A stretch of DNA of 64,000 nt from Pseudofrankia inefficax (GCF_000166135.1 NC_014666.1:1612001-1676000), one strand, 5' to 3'. Counted from the first letter of the stretch, positions 16,923 through 26,423 are shown. Notes: generated by a model not told the origin, from the sequence alone. A program made the numbers and translations.

Positions 16923-17108
16923 TTAGTCGTTCAGGTGGTGGTCGATGAACTGCCGGATGTCGGCGTCGAGCTCACTCAGCGGTGGCTGCGGCCTCCCGCC
17001 GATCAGGCCCTTTGCCAGCACCGCCTGCGCCTGCGGACTGATCGAGGTAGGCACCGGGATCTCGGGTGCCGGCACATGGAAGGCGGGTCGAGGGTCGTTC
17101 TCGCTCAC
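16923..17108 (-). CDS. short protein resembling the N-terminus of an alpha/beta hydrolase
   Basis: GTG 17108, preceded by GGGGAGGA, opens a 61-residue frame: SENDPRPAFHVPAPEIPVPT, then SPQAQAVLAKGLIGG and a helical end. This Pro-rich entry with SPQAQAVLA resembles the first 60 residues of acetyl-esterase-type hydrolases, but no catalytic domain follows before the stop. It may be a truncated gene or a genuine small protein. It ends 84 bp upstream of the mycofactocin-type SDR and points towards it, so co-transcription is possible. Confidence 0.45.
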   Translation of the reverse strand: MSENDPRPAFHVPAPEIPVPTSISPQAQAVLAKGLIGGRPQPPLSELDADIRQFIDHHLND

Positions 17109-17655
17109 GGCATCCTCCCCAGCGGCCGAGCCCTGGAGCAACGGCCGGCAGCTGTGCTCCGCTGGCCTGGCTCGGCTGTGCTTCCAGATCGTCTCGGCAA
17201 CCGGCTGAACGGCGATCGATGATGCTGACCACCTGTTTAGCACATGGTGGGCGCCGTGAGCCCGGGAGGAGCCCTCAGGCGCGGGAGGGCCGATGGCCGA
17301 AGTCTTCGTGCGCGCGCCCGGAATCGTGGCCGCAGGGCCAGCCGCGGATGAGGCCGCCCTCGCAGCTGTCCCACGCCTCGGTCGCCGTCACCGGATGGTC
17401 GTGTCCCGCGCTGGAGACGCCGACGAGGAAACTGACGGTGTGCACGACGGCGGTGGCGACCGCGCCTGGCTGAAGGCGCGAGCGCACCTGCCCAGGCTGT
17501 TGCGCGTCGGCCATCATCTTGGTGCGCACCTGGACCAGCGGCCGCAGCGCGACCTGTCGGCCGGCCGTGCGGGAGGAAACCGTCAGTGGGGTGAAATGGC
17601 TGAGCAGTCCGGGCCGGCCTCGCTCGTCCGGTGCCAGCTGACCTTTGGACGGTGT
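17109..17655. other. stretch without a confident gene; open frame behind the lipoprotein stop
   Basis: Immediately after the TAG of the lipoprotein at 17656, the same minus-strand frame stays open for 126 codons to 17275, with mostly G/C third positions (LLSHFTPLTVSSRTAG; VHTVSFLVGVSSAGHDHP). The first usable start inside it is the GTG/ATG near 17540. It could be a small gene, a former C-terminal extension or chance. No family is recognised. Confidence 0.3.
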
Positions 17656-18942
17656 CTACCCCCTGGCTGGGCTCGGTCCGACAGCGTCGCCACACCAGAA
17701 TCCGTCTGGCCTGATGCTCGGCACGGTGACGAAGTTCGTCCCGACGGGGTTGACCTTGAGGAAGTTGAAGCACTTCGTCGGCGCGGTCGGTGTCGAGATA
17801 TCCGTTGGCGCGAACAGTCCGCCGCCGGTGAAGTCGTGGACCTGACGCAGTTTCTCGATGAATTTGGCCCGAGTTGGGCAAGGTCCTGATACCTCTAAAC
17901 CTTTGATCATCTCGTCGGCGGCGACGTAGGAACCGAGGGCGATCTCGTCGTCGGGATCGGCGAGTTCCGGCGCGAATCTCGCCATGGCCTCCTGGTAGGT
18001 ATCCATCGCGGGCGCCTTGTCCTCGAACGGCATGTAGTCCACGAATACTGACATTCCGCCGAGGGCGCCAGGGTGCATCCGTAACAGGCTCGGGCTGTAT
18101 CCGGCGCTGCTGAGTGCGACGTTGAGCCTGACGCCGGCCTTTCTCGCGGCCGAGTAGATGTCGACGAAGGCGTCGGTCTGTGCGGCGCCGACCAAGGTGT
18201 CCGCGCCCGTCACGCGGAGCCGATCGACCACTTTGTCAGGGCTCGAAATATTGTCGGTGTAGGGGTACTCGCCGACGACCTGGATGCCCTGACTCTGTAG
18301 ACTCATCGTGAGCTGGGTCGCCAGATCCTGAGAGGCGGCTGAAGACGGGTCGAACACGACGAGAGCTCGGCTCCCATTCTGGGTCCTGACGTACTTGCCG
18401 AAGACGTCGATCGCGCCGCCCTTGTTGAAGAGGGATCCGAAATGGAAGAGATTGCCGTGTTCGCTCCAATCCGCGCTTGTGGCGATTCCGGTCACCGGGA
18501 TGCCAGCCTTCTCCAACCAGCCCGCGGATGGAGGCATGACGACCGAGACGGCGATCAGCCCGAAAACGTGCTGCCGGTCGACGAGGTCATGTGCCGCGAC
18601 CGCGAAAGCAGCGGCGGAGGACTGGTCATCACGCCATGTGATGACGATCTGACGGCCGTCTACTCCGCCGCTCGCGTTCTGTAACGCGACTCTGGCGTCG
18701 ACACCGCTGCGGGTGGCTCGGAACGCCTCTGCCACCGCGCCACCGCTGTCGGGGTAGATCAGTCCGATGGTGATCTTGTTCGAAGTGATGCCCGGCGCTT
18801 GGCAGGTGTTGTTGCCGTGGCCGCCAGCTCCCGACGTGCCGGTGGCGCAGCCGGCCAGCGCTGCGGGCAGCCCGACGATGACCGCCGCTAGAGCGGTCGC
18901 CGCGCGTTGGCGAATCGGTCTTCTGTCGGTGCAAGTTCTCAT
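17656..18942 (-). CDS. branched-chain-amino-acid-type ABC substrate-binding lipoprotein
   Basis: From ATG 18942 (GAGGAC just upstream) the protein has 428 residues. A signal peptide (ATALAAVIVGLPAALAGC) ends in a lipobox, so it is anchored by Cys outside the membrane. The mature part starts with KITIGLIYPDSGGAVAEAF and carries the periplasmic-binding type I fold (Peripla_BP_6): GGVDGRQIVI, then VFGLIAVSVVMPPS. This family binds amino acids, amides or aromatic acids for LIV-type transporters. No permease or ATPase genes adjoin, so it is an orphan binding protein. An in-frame upstream start at 19071 would add a leader with no ribosome binding site. Confidence 0.88.
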   Translation of the reverse strand: MRTCTDRRPIRQRAATALAAVIVGLPAALAGCATGTSGAGGHGNNTCQAPGITSNKITIGLIYPDSGGAVAEAFRATRSGVDARVALQNASGGVDGRQIVITWRDDQSSAAAFAVAAHDLVDRQHVFGLIAVSVVMPPSAGWLEKAGIPVTGIATSADWSEHGNLFHFGSLFNKGGAIDVFGKYVRTQNGSRALVVFDPSSAASQDLATQLTMSLQSQGIQVVGEYPYTDNISSPDKVVDRLRVTGADTLVGAAQTDAFVDIYSAARKAGVRLNVALSSAGYSPSLLRMHPGALGGMSVFVDYMPFEDKAPAMDTYQEAMARFAPELADPDDEIALGSYVAADEMIKGLEVSGPCPTRAKFIEKLRQVHDFTGGGLFAPTDISTPTAPTKCFNFLKVNPVGTNFVTVPSIRPDGFWCGDAVGPSPARG

Positions 18943-19776
18943 GTCCTCGGCTCCCCGTCGAGACCTTTCGGTTTTTGAATGATCAGACTCCGCCGGCCCA
19001 CCGGCCGGCGACTGAAAGCTTCTCCGGCGATGTGCGGCGTCGTTTAATGGCGGCGAACCGGTTGGGCGCACTCCCGGTGCCGCAGCCGCTTCTCTATTGT
19101 CGACGCAGCCGGGCTCAGGCCCGGACTCTGTTCCGAAGCGGCGGGAAACTCGGCCGGCCTATCGAAGTGATCTGGCGCAGCGGCCGATTCCGTGCGTGGG
19201 CAAACGCGAAGGCTGACGCACGCGAGTATTCGTGCTTCACCAGGCCGCCCGCCTGGATTTCTGGTCGTAGGCGCTCCATGCACACCCCCGCGCCGTGCAT
19301 GTTCCCATTTCGTTCGCTCAGCTGACGGAGGAACAGTCGGGTGCCTGGATCCAGAAGGCTGCCGCCAAAGAGTGGCGGTGCAGCCGAAGAAGTATCTGAC
19401 ACACGCTGTCTGAACGTTGGTTTAGCATGCGCCCGGTCGCTGGTCAAGGTGGTCGTAGGCGCCGGTGCGCCGGCGATTGTCACGTTCGGGCGGCTACTCA
19501 CCGTGATGGAGGGTGGGGTCGGTGTCATTGACCCGCGGCGCGATGACAGCGAGAACGGCGCTCACGCCGACGACGCGTCACCACGGGCCGTGACCAGGCT
19601 GCTCGCCCTCGCGGACGACGATGCCGTCGCTGTGCTAAGTCCCGATGTTTTGCGTCTGTCGAGGTGTCGGAGGCGTTCCCGCCAAGATAGGCCTGCTCGA
19701 TGTCTGTGGTGTCGTCGCGGTAGTCGGCTGCGGGGACCGCGAGTCCAGTTCGGCCGCCGCGTAACACGATGATTCG
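18943..19776. other. intergenic stretch of about 830 bp, no intact gene
   Basis: G+C is lower than in the flanking genes and all frames are broken or implausible. The promoter of the lipoprotein must lie near 18950-19050. The right end borders the IS5 fragment at 19777, so the stretch may be remains of a larger insertion. Confidence 0.35.
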
Positions 19777-19889
19777 GTGGGTCGGTCGCGGGGTGGTTTC
19801 TCAGCGAAGATCCATCCGGCGGTCGAGCAGGGGCAGAAACCGATGTCGGTCCTGGTCACCGCCGGACAGCGCGGGGACAGCCCGCAGTC
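19777..19889 (+). pseudogene. fragment of an IS5-family transposase
   Basis: GRSRGGFSAKIHPAVEQ, followed by PMSVLVTAGQRGDSPQ, matches the DDE-core segment of IS5-type transposases (GGxxxKIH, then LTxGQ). The sequence before and after is unrelated. It differs from the copy at 4937-5890 (SLGGLTSKIHAAVDGKG), so it comes from another element. Confidence 0.65.
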
Positions 19890-19906
19890 CGTATCTCGGC
19901 GAAGGT

Positions 19907-21745
19907 CTAATAGTTGGCCAGGAAGTGCTGCACTTCGGGGGCGGCGATCTGGGCGCCGTAGCCGGCGTTGAGGACGAGGCAGGCGACGGCGATGTCCCGG
20001 GCTGGGTCGAAGGCGACGAACCAGCTGTTGGGCTGTCCCTGGTTGTCGACGTCCGCGGTCCCTGTCTTGGCGTAGACGGTGGGGCCGAAGCCGAGTCCGG
20101 CGGCTGTGCCCTGGGTGACCACGTCGCGCATCATGGTTTTCAGTTGCGCGTCGACGTTGGTGGGCAGGGGAGTCGCGGCGGCCTGGGCGGCTCCGGGCAG
20201 CAGGATGGGCTGCTTGAAGGTTCCGTTCGCGACGGTGGCCGCGACCGAGGCCATCGCGAGCGGGGACGCGGTGAGGTGGCCCTGGCCGAACATGTTCTGG
20301 GCGAGTTCGGAGCCGCTGGCGCTCGCCGGCTGGTTGTAATAGGTGGCTGGTTTGCCGAGGCCGATGTCCCAGGGCTGGTTGAGGCCGAAGTACTCCTTGG
20401 CGACCGAGGCGAGGCGGCCGTTGCTCTCCTGCCGCCACCACTGGCTGAAGGCGTTGTTGCAGGACTGGGCGAAGTCGTAGGACAGCGGCGTCGACGCCGG
20501 CTCGGACTCGCCCTTGTCGTTGTGGTAGCTGATGCCCTGCACGGTGTAGACGGCGGGGCACTCGACCGGGGTGTTCGCGGTGAGGACGCCCTGGCTGAGC
20601 AGGGCGGCGGCCGAGATGATTTTTCCGGTCGAGCCCGGTGCGACCGCGGCGGTGAGCGCGAAGTCGTTGTAGCCGGCGTTGTTGGCGATGGCGAGGATCT
20701 GGCCGGTGGACGGCTGGATGGCGACGAGCGAGCTCTGCGGGTGCTCCGCGACGGCGCCGCGCGCGGCCTGTTCCGCCTTGGCGCTGATGGTGGTGGCCAG
20801 GGTGGCGTCGACCGGCGCGGAGATGACGGCCTGGCTGCCCGTGACGGGCGCTCCGGTCGCGGACTGGATCTCGACGTCGAGCCCCGGTTGGCCCAGGTCC
20901 TTGGGTGGGCTGGCCTTCAGCGCTCCCGCGATCGTGTTCAGGCCCGCGTCCCCATAGGAGGTGAGGCTGTTGCCGGTGGAGTCGAGGACGGACGTGGCCT
21001 TCGGGGCCACCGGGACGGCGGCGAGGTGGGTGGTCGCGGTGAGGTTCGGCGCGAGGTCGTCAGGGGCCCACGCGATGGACCACGCTGGCGAGTCCGGTTT
21101 CTGGTAGGCGACCAGCGACGAGTGGTAGGTCCAGGTACCACTGATCGTCCCGGTGCTCGCGGTGGCCGCGACCAGGTCGTTCATCGCGACGGTGACCTTG
21201 ACCCGGGGCGTCGACACGGTCGCGGCCGGCGCGCTTTCGGGCAGCCTGATGGCGCCGGTGGGTGAGCCGCGCAGCGTGCCGAGATGGAGGCCGTCGCGGT
21301 ACGCGGCGAGCGCCGCCTCGGCGGCCTGTGGGCTGTCGGTGTAGCTGGCCGCCAACCCGAGGTTGCCGGCGCCCCACGCGGTCAGGAAAGCGGTGGTGAG
21401 CTGCTCGCCGTCCTGCTCCGGTGAGGTTCCCGTCGGCACGAAACCGACGACGGGATGGCTCTTCTTACCGGGCGCGACCACGGTCACGATGGTCGCGGCG
21501 ACGGCTACCGCGACGACCACGGCCGCGACCGTCACGAGCGTGACGAACTTCCACGACCTGCGGCTCCGATGGCGCCTGGCCGGGCGAGGGGCGTCCTGCC
21601 ACCCGCGCCCCTGGTCCGGGCCGGGGGGGTTCTGCCACTCGTCCGCAGGGTCGTATCGCCCGTCCGGGTGGGCCGCGCGCCGCGCCTCGGGCCCCGTGCT
21701 GGCCGATCGGCGATTTTCGGCCGGATCCGGCGCCCACGGGTCCAT
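19907..21745 (-). CDS. class B penicillin-binding protein (D,D-transpeptidase)
   Basis: A 612-residue protein: a Pro/Arg-rich cytoplasmic tail of about 65 residues, one membrane span (about 67-90, VTLVTVAAVVVAVAVAATI), an NTF2-like MecA_N domain (about 105-230), a dimerisation part and a transpeptidase domain. The penicillin-binding motifs are S372-T-G-K375, S428-C-N430 and K560-T-G-T. It would crosslink peptidoglycan on the outer face of the membrane and resembles the low-affinity PbpA/PBP2a-like group of actinomycetes. It is divergent from the esterase at 21891, with about 145 bp between starts. No cell-division partner is next to it. Confidence 0.93.
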   Translation of the reverse strand: MDPWAPDPAENRRSASTGPEARRAAHPDGRYDPADEWQNPPGPDQGRGWQDAPRPARRHRSRRSWKFVTLVTVAAVVVAVAVAATIVTVVAPGKKSHPVVGFVPTGTSPEQDGEQLTTAFLTAWGAGNLGLAASYTDSPQAAEAALAAYRDGLHLGTLRGSPTGAIRLPESAPAATVSTPRVKVTVAMNDLVAATASTGTISGTWTYHSSLVAYQKPDSPAWSIAWAPDDLAPNLTATTHLAAVPVAPKATSVLDSTGNSLTSYGDAGLNTIAGALKASPPKDLGQPGLDVEIQSATGAPVTGSQAVISAPVDATLATTISAKAEQAARGAVAEHPQSSLVAIQPSTGQILAIANNAGYNDFALTAAVAPGSTGKIISAAALLSQGVLTANTPVECPAVYTVQGISYHNDKGESEPASTPLSYDFAQSCNNAFSQWWRQESNGRLASVAKEYFGLNQPWDIGLGKPATYYNQPASASGSELAQNMFGQGHLTASPLAMASVAATVANGTFKQPILLPGAAQAAATPLPTNVDAQLKTMMRDVVTQGTAAGLGFGPTVYAKTGTADVDNQGQPNSWFVAFDPARDIAVACLVLNAGYGAQIAAPEVQHFLANY

Positions 21746-21890
21746 GCCGGGAACGCTACGGGTGGCGATTCATGCCGTCAAAGCGGACAGGGGCCCGGCT
21801 GCGCTCCCGCCGCGTCCGTCGCGGTCGCGCCATATGGTCGTGTTGGCCGTGGTGGCCTGGTTGGGCGCGTGGGCGGATCGGAGGCCGTGG

Positions 21891-22994
21891 ATGGGATCTC
21901 TGGTCGTTATCGGGAAGTGGTTCATCCTCAGCCTGGCGGGTCTGGCCGCGGCTGGCTGGCTGGGCTCGATCCTGCTGCGGCGCCGCGGCCGCCTTGCGGT
22001 GATCCCGGTTGCCACGCTCGCGACGCTGCTGACGCTGGCCACCGTGGCGGACCTCGTCAACGCCCACTACGGCTATCTGCCCCGCGTCGACGACGTCGTC
22101 GGCCACCCGAGCTGGCCGACGGCCCGCTTCCATGACGCCACGGCCTCGCCGCCCACCCGGGTCCGGGCGCACCCGAACGGATCGGTGACCTCCCTGGCGA
22201 TCCCCGGCGTGCACAGCGGCTTCGGGGCCCACCGCGCGATGATCTACTTACCCGCCTCGTACTTCACCGACCCGGCCCGCCGTTTCCCGGTCGTCTACCT
22301 GCTCCATGGCACTCCCGGCGCCCCGGTCGACTGGTACCGCGCCAACCGGGCCGCCCAGATCGGCGCCCATCTCGCCGCCGCAGGGCAGGCCGCGATCCTC
22401 GTCGCACCGCAGGTCAGCCGCGGCTGGCTGGACGACAGCGAATGCGTCGACCGCCCGAGCGAGCACATTGAGACCTACCTCATCGACGACGTGATCCCCA
22501 CGGTCGACCAGCGGCTTCGTACCATTCCCAGCCGCGCGGACCGGATCTTCGCCGGGATGTCCGCCGGCGGATTCTGTGCCCTCAACCTCGGCCTTCGCCA
22601 CCGCGACACCGTCGCCACCATCGTCGACCTGTCCGGATTCGACCGGCCCACCCACACCGGCGGCATGGTCGGACTGTTCGGCCGTCAGCCCGACCTCGCC
22701 CGCCTGGCCGCGGCCAACAGCCCCGCCGTCTACGCCCCCAGCCTGCCGGGGGCACCACCGATGCGGATCTGGCTGGACTGCGGTCGCGACGACCACACCG
22801 CGCTCAACGACCAGCGACACATCGCCAGCCTGCTCACCGGCCGTGGCTACACCGTCATCCTGCGGCTGCGCGCCGGCGGCCACGACTACGGCGTCTGGCG
22901 GCCCGCGCTCCGCGACAGTCTCACCTGGGCGATCCCGACCGATCGGGCCACCACGACCGCCTCCCAGCTGGACCATCCCCCGCAGGGAGCCTGA
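21891..22994 (+). CDS. membrane-anchored alpha/beta-hydrolase (esterase D / antigen-85-like)
   Basis: ATG 21891 is chosen because GGAGGCC lies about 6 bp upstream. Another in-frame ATG at 21834 would add a further hydrophobic leader. The 367-residue protein has two N-terminal spans (VVIGKWFILSLAGLAAAGWL and VIPVATLATLLTLATVA) and then an extracellular esterase domain: FPVVYLLHGTPG as oxyanion region, GMSAGGFCAL as nucleophile elbow, WLDCGRDD as acid region and AGGHDYGVW as the histidine. The fold is that of esterase D and mycolyltransferase-like enzymes. It could act on cell-envelope esters; the substrate is unknown. It is divergent from the penicillin-binding protein. Confidence 0.88.
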   Translation: MGSLVVIGKWFILSLAGLAAAGWLGSILLRRRGRLAVIPVATLATLLTLATVADLVNAHYGYLPRVDDVVGHPSWPTARFHDATASPPTRVRAHPNGSVTSLAIPGVHSGFGAHRAMIYLPASYFTDPARRFPVVYLLHGTPGAPVDWYRANRAAQIGAHLAAAGQAAILVAPQVSRGWLDDSECVDRPSEHIETYLIDDVIPTVDQRLRTIPSRADRIFAGMSAGGFCALNLGLRHRDTVATIVDLSGFDRPTHTGGMVGLFGRQPDLARLAAANSPAVYAPSLPGAPPMRIWLDCGRDDHTALNDQRHIASLLTGRGYTVILRLRAGGHDYGVWRPALRDSLTWAIPTDRATTTASQLDHPPQGA

Positions 22995-23141
22995 AAACAC
23001 CGAGGGTCCTTCGTCGTCCGTGCCTCCCGGATCCGGCTCGCTTCACCCCATGAGACGTCCCTGGTGCGGTCGCACGTGACGTTCTCCATCCTTGCGCTGA
23101 AGCGGCCGGCGGTCGATTGCTGGTCGGGTACGTTGCTGCGC

Positions 23142-23780
23142 ATGCCCGACCTCGACCCCGCCTCGCCCGCCGACGCGTACGTGGCTCTGCTGGAGGGCAA
23201 CGCGCGTTTCGTGCATGGGGACCGGCTGCACCCCAACCAGGACGCCGATCGTCGATCCGCGGTGGCGCCGAGGCAGCACCCGTTCGCGGTGCTGTTCGGC
23301 TGCTCCGACTCCCGCCTCGCTGCCGAGATCATCTTCGACCGCGGGCTGGGAGACCTGTTCGTGGTTCGTACCGCGGGCCACGTCGCGGGACCTGAGGTGC
23401 TGGGCAGCATCGAGTACGGCGTCGGTGTGCTGAAAGCACCCCTCGTCGTCGTTCTCGGCCATGACTCCTGTGGCGCCGTCACCGCGGCCTCGGAGGCCGA
23501 CCGGGACGGGGTCGCGCCGGCCGGCTACATCGGGGACGTGGTGGAACGCGTCATGCCGAGCATCCTGGAGGCCCGCGCGGCGGGCGCGACGGGCATCGAC
23601 GAGTTCGTGCGGACCCATATCGAGCGGACGGTCGAAGGCCTGCTGGGACGGTCGGTGCTGCTGGCCAGCGAGGTCGCGGCGGGGCGGTGCGCGGTCGTCG
23701 GGCTGTCCTACCGCCTGGCGGACGGGACCGTCGGCGTCGTGGCCAGCCACGGCCCCTTGCCCAGCGGTGTGGGCCGATGA
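23142..23780 (+). CDS. beta-class carbonic anhydrase
   Basis: A 212-residue protein with the zinc ligands and dyad of beta-carbonic anhydrases: C54-S-D56-S-R58 and H107-D-S-C110, plus VVRTAGHV and SIEYGV in the expected spacing. It interconverts CO2 and bicarbonate in the cytoplasm. ATG 23142 gives the usual family N-terminus (PADAYVALLEGNARFV). An ATG at 23064 is in frame but adds an unlikely leader. Bicarbonate supply to carboxylases is a general role; a direct link to the polyketide cluster is not shown. The MarR gene follows after 13 bp. Confidence 0.95.
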   Translation: MPDLDPASPADAYVALLEGNARFVHGDRLHPNQDADRRSAVAPRQHPFAVLFGCSDSRLAAEIIFDRGLGDLFVVRTAGHVAGPEVLGSIEYGVGVLKAPLVVVLGHDSCGAVTAASEADRDGVAPAGYIGDVVERVMPSILEARAAGATGIDEFVRTHIERTVEGLLGRSVLLASEVAAGRCAVVGLSYRLADGTVGVVASHGPLPSGVGR

Positions 23781-23793
23781 TCGCCGTTATCAT

Positions 23794-24300
23794 GTGGACG
23801 TGCCCGGATCGGACGCCCTGCTTCCCGCGGTGCTGCGCAACCGGCCCAGCTTCGTGCTTCTCCGACTGGCCGCGCTGAGTCGGCAACACTGTGCCGATCA
23901 ACTGTCCTCGGTCGGCATCAGCCAGCATCAACACGGAATCCTGTGCTGCCTGCAGGAGTACGGCCCGGCCTGCCAACGCGACATCGCCGCCCGGCTGAGC
24001 ATCGACAGCGGTGACCTCGTCGCCTTCGTCGACGGGCTCCAGAAGGACGAGCTGATCACCCGTCAGCGGGATGAGCGGGACCGGCGGCGCCAGATCCTGT
24101 CGCTGACCCCGGCCGGCGCCCGGATGCTGCGTCACATCGAGGACCTGCTCGACGCCTCCGAACCCGGCCCGCTCGAGGTCCTGCCCGAGGACCAACGCCA
24201 GGAGTTCCTCGCCGCCGCGACGCTCGTGCTGGCCCACCACGCTCCCGACACCTGGGGCGAGCCGGCCGACCGGTCCGGCGTTCCCGTGCCGGCGCGCTGA
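23794..24300 (+). CDS. MarR-family transcriptional regulator
   Basis: GTG 23794 opens a 168-residue protein (GTG 23800 is equally possible). The winged-helix pattern is complete: HGILCCLQEYGPACQRDIAA, then DSGDLVAFVDGLQKDELI, the wing RQRDERDRRRQILSLT and dimerisation helices. MarR proteins usually repress a nearby gene and release on binding an aromatic ligand. It starts 13 bp after the carbonic anhydrase and 131 bp before the first polyketide-type gene, so it could govern either. Binding sites are not obvious. Confidence 0.88.
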   Translation: MDVPGSDALLPAVLRNRPSFVLLRLAALSRQHCADQLSSVGISQHQHGILCCLQEYGPACQRDIAARLSIDSGDLVAFVDGLQKDELITRQRDERDRRRQILSLTPAGARMLRHIEDLLDASEPGPLEVLPEDQRQEFLAAATLVLAHHAPDTWGEPADRSGVPVPAR

Positions 24301-24430
24301 CCCGGGGCGACCCGAGGCGAACCCAGGCCGGACCACGACCCGGACTCCAGCGCGTTTCGAGGCCTCCCGCCGATCCTCGATCCTCGACAGGTCGGCAACG
24401 GGAAGGCTCGGCAACGGGAAGGCGGAGGCC

Positions 24431-25393
24431 ATGAGCGTGTGCCCACCCCAGACGGCGGCGGTCGTCGGCACCGGGACGATCGGCTTGGGCTGGATCGCCC
24501 TGTTCGCGGCCCGCGGGCTGCGGGTCCGGGTCAGCAGCACGCACCCGGCGGCCCCCGAGCGGGTCGCGGCGGCGCTCGGCCTCTACGCGGCCTCGATGCC
24601 GGGTGGGCCGGTCGACGTCCGGGACCTGATCGCCCGGCTCGACTTCCCGCCCACCGTCGAGGACGCGGTGACCGGGGTCGACGTGGTCCAGGAGACCGCT
24701 CCGGAGGACCTCGCGCTCAAGCAGGAGCTGTTCGCCCGGATCGCCGCCGCGGCCCCGGCCGGGGCGCTGCTGTTCTCGTCCACCTCCACCCTGCTGCCGG
24801 ACGACCTCGGCGCCGCCGTCGACGAACCCGGGCGGGTGATCGTCGCCCATCCGTTCAACCCGCCGCACATCGTCCCGCTGGTCGAGCTGGTGACGAGCCG
24901 CGGCACCAAGCCGGAGGTCGTGGAGGCCGCCGCCGACTTCTACCGGTGGCTGGGCAAGACTCCGATCACCCTGCGCAGGCCCGTGCCCGGCTTCGTCGCC
25001 AACCGCCTCCAGGCGGCGTTGCTGCGCGAGAGCATCCACCTGGTCCGCGAGGGGGTGGTGACCGTCGACGAGCTCGACGACGTCGTCACCTCCTCGATCG
25101 GCTCCCGGTGGGCGGTGGTCGGACCGTTCCGGGCCCTGCACCTGGCCGGTGGCCCCGGTGGGCTGCGCCACTGGCTGAGCCACCTCGGCGGCGGTCTCGA
25201 GCGCACCTGGGCCGGGCTTGGCCAGCCGCCGAGCGACGAGTCCGTCCACGCCCTGCTCATCGAGCAGGTCGACGCCTCGTTCGGCCGGCAGCCCTACGAG
25301 GATCTGGCGGCCCGCCGTGACACCGAGCAGAACGCGGTGCTGGCCGCCATCGCGGCGGCGCGGGCGGCGGGCACCGGGCCGGCCGACGCGTAA
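24431..25393 (+). CDS. 3-hydroxyacyl-CoA-dehydrogenase-like reductase (ActVI-ORF1 type)
   Basis: A 320-residue protein with an N-terminal NAD(P) fold (VVGTGTIGLGWIALFAARG), the HPFNPPHIVPLVELV catalytic segment of 3-hydroxyacyl-CoA dehydrogenases and a helical C-terminal domain starting GFVANRLQAALLRE. It has the size of single-domain members such as ActVI-ORF1, which reduces the C3 keto group of the bicyclic intermediate in actinorhodin synthesis, and of L-carnitine/L-gulonate dehydrogenases. The polyketide context favours the first, but this is inference. ATG 24431 lacks a strong ribosome binding site. It is the left-most gene that fits the cluster. Confidence 0.85.
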   Translation: MSVCPPQTAAVVGTGTIGLGWIALFAARGLRVRVSSTHPAAPERVAAALGLYAASMPGGPVDVRDLIARLDFPPTVEDAVTGVDVVQETAPEDLALKQELFARIAAAAPAGALLFSSTSTLLPDDLGAAVDEPGRVIVAHPFNPPHIVPLVELVTSRGTKPEVVEAAADFYRWLGKTPITLRRPVPGFVANRLQAALLRESIHLVREGVVTVDELDDVVTSSIGSRWAVVGPFRALHLAGGPGGLRHWLSHLGGGLERTWAGLGQPPSDESVHALLIEQVDASFGRQPYEDLAARRDTEQNAVLAAIAAARAAGTGPADA

Positions 25394-25415
25394 CGCCGGT
25401 CAGCGCGTACGCCGG

Positions 25416-26423
25416 TCAGCCAGGGCCGACCGTCACAGCGGCCCGCCGCACGGTCAGGGCCGCTCCCTGCCCGAACAGGCGGTTGCTTGTCTCCCCGAGC
25501 TCGTCGACGAAACGCTGGGGCGCCGGAGCGCCCCGCCGGGGGTCGAAACAGCCCTCGGCCGAGAGCCGGACCAGGCCCCGCCCGTCCGCTCCGGCCGCGT
25601 CGAGCAGGGAGAACAGCCCCAGGCCGAGGGTGAGCTGCCGGGGCGCGGCTGGCTGCTCGCGGCCGCCGTGGTCGAGCACCAGGTGCCGGCGGTCCAGCGC
25701 GCGGAACCCGAGCCGGTCGACGACGAGGACCTCCGCCCCGTCCACCGCCCACCGGACCGCGCCCCGGGACGGGTCGTAGGAGATCGACAGAGCCGACCAG
25801 TCCTCGGGCCGGCGGGTGGCGACCGGAACGGCGTAGCTGAAGCTGGCGTGGGTCGCGCCCGGCCGGGCGAGGCGCTCGTAGAACGCGTAGACCGCACCGC
25901 CGGTCAGGAGGAAGTCGAAGACCAGCCCCGACTCGACGTCGGCCAGGATCAGCGCCCCGGCGGCCAGCCTCAGATCCGTGGAGGCGTCGGTGACCGCGTC
26001 GCCGAACGGGTGCCCGGCGGTGCCGAACGTCCGGACCCGTAGCGACGCCGACCCGGTCAGCGTCGCCCCCGGGGGCGTGTCGAAGCCCGGAAAGCCGCTA
26101 CCGGCCGGCCGGCCGACGAGCGCGTTCCACTTGAGGTGGTCGTTCTCCCGCCCGGGGCCGGTCGCGTAGGCGAAGGCCGGTTCGCCCGTGTCGGGATGGG
26201 CCCCGCTCGACTCCACCACCAGCCCGTCGGCCGTGGGGCGGACGGTTCCGTCCCCGGACGGGAAGGGACCGACCGGGCGCAGCGTCCAGGCGGTGGCCAG
26301 ACCGGCGGCGAACTCGTCGACGAAGACCTCCCGGCCCGGATCCGGGCCGCCGGCCGGGTCCTGGCCGGGCCGGGTCCCCTCTTGGAGCTCGCCGTGCACT
26401 TCCTCGCGGACCTCGTCGCGCAC
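25416..26423 (-). CDS. soluble beta-rich protein of unknown function (possibly DUF6081-type)
   Basis: GTG 26423 has GGGAGG about 5 bp upstream, better than the in-frame GTG at 26453. The 335-residue protein has no signal peptide or membrane span. Its body alternates short beta strands with aromatic and Gly residues (LKWNALVGRPAGSGFPGF; WSALSISYDPSRGAVRWAVDG), as in jelly-roll or concanavalin-like domains. I think it corresponds to a family of unknown function seen in actinomycetes but cannot confirm the name. It is convergent with the reductase at 24431 and divergent from the monooxygenase at 26662, so it probably belongs to the polyketide cluster. Confidence 0.75.
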   Translation of the reverse strand: MRDEVREEVHGELQEGTRPGQDPAGGPDPGREVFVDEFAAGLATAWTLRPVGPFPSGDGTVRPTADGLVVESSGAHPDTGEPAFAYATGPGRENDHLKWNALVGRPAGSGFPGFDTPPGATLTGSASLRVRTFGTAGHPFGDAVTDASTDLRLAAGALILADVESGLVFDFLLTGGAVYAFYERLARPGATHASFSYAVPVATRRPEDWSALSISYDPSRGAVRWAVDGAEVLVVDRLGFRALDRRHLVLDHGGREQPAAPRQLTLGLGLFSLLDAAGADGRGLVRLSAEGCFDPRRGAPAPQRFVDELGETSNRLFGQGAALTVRRAAVTVGPG

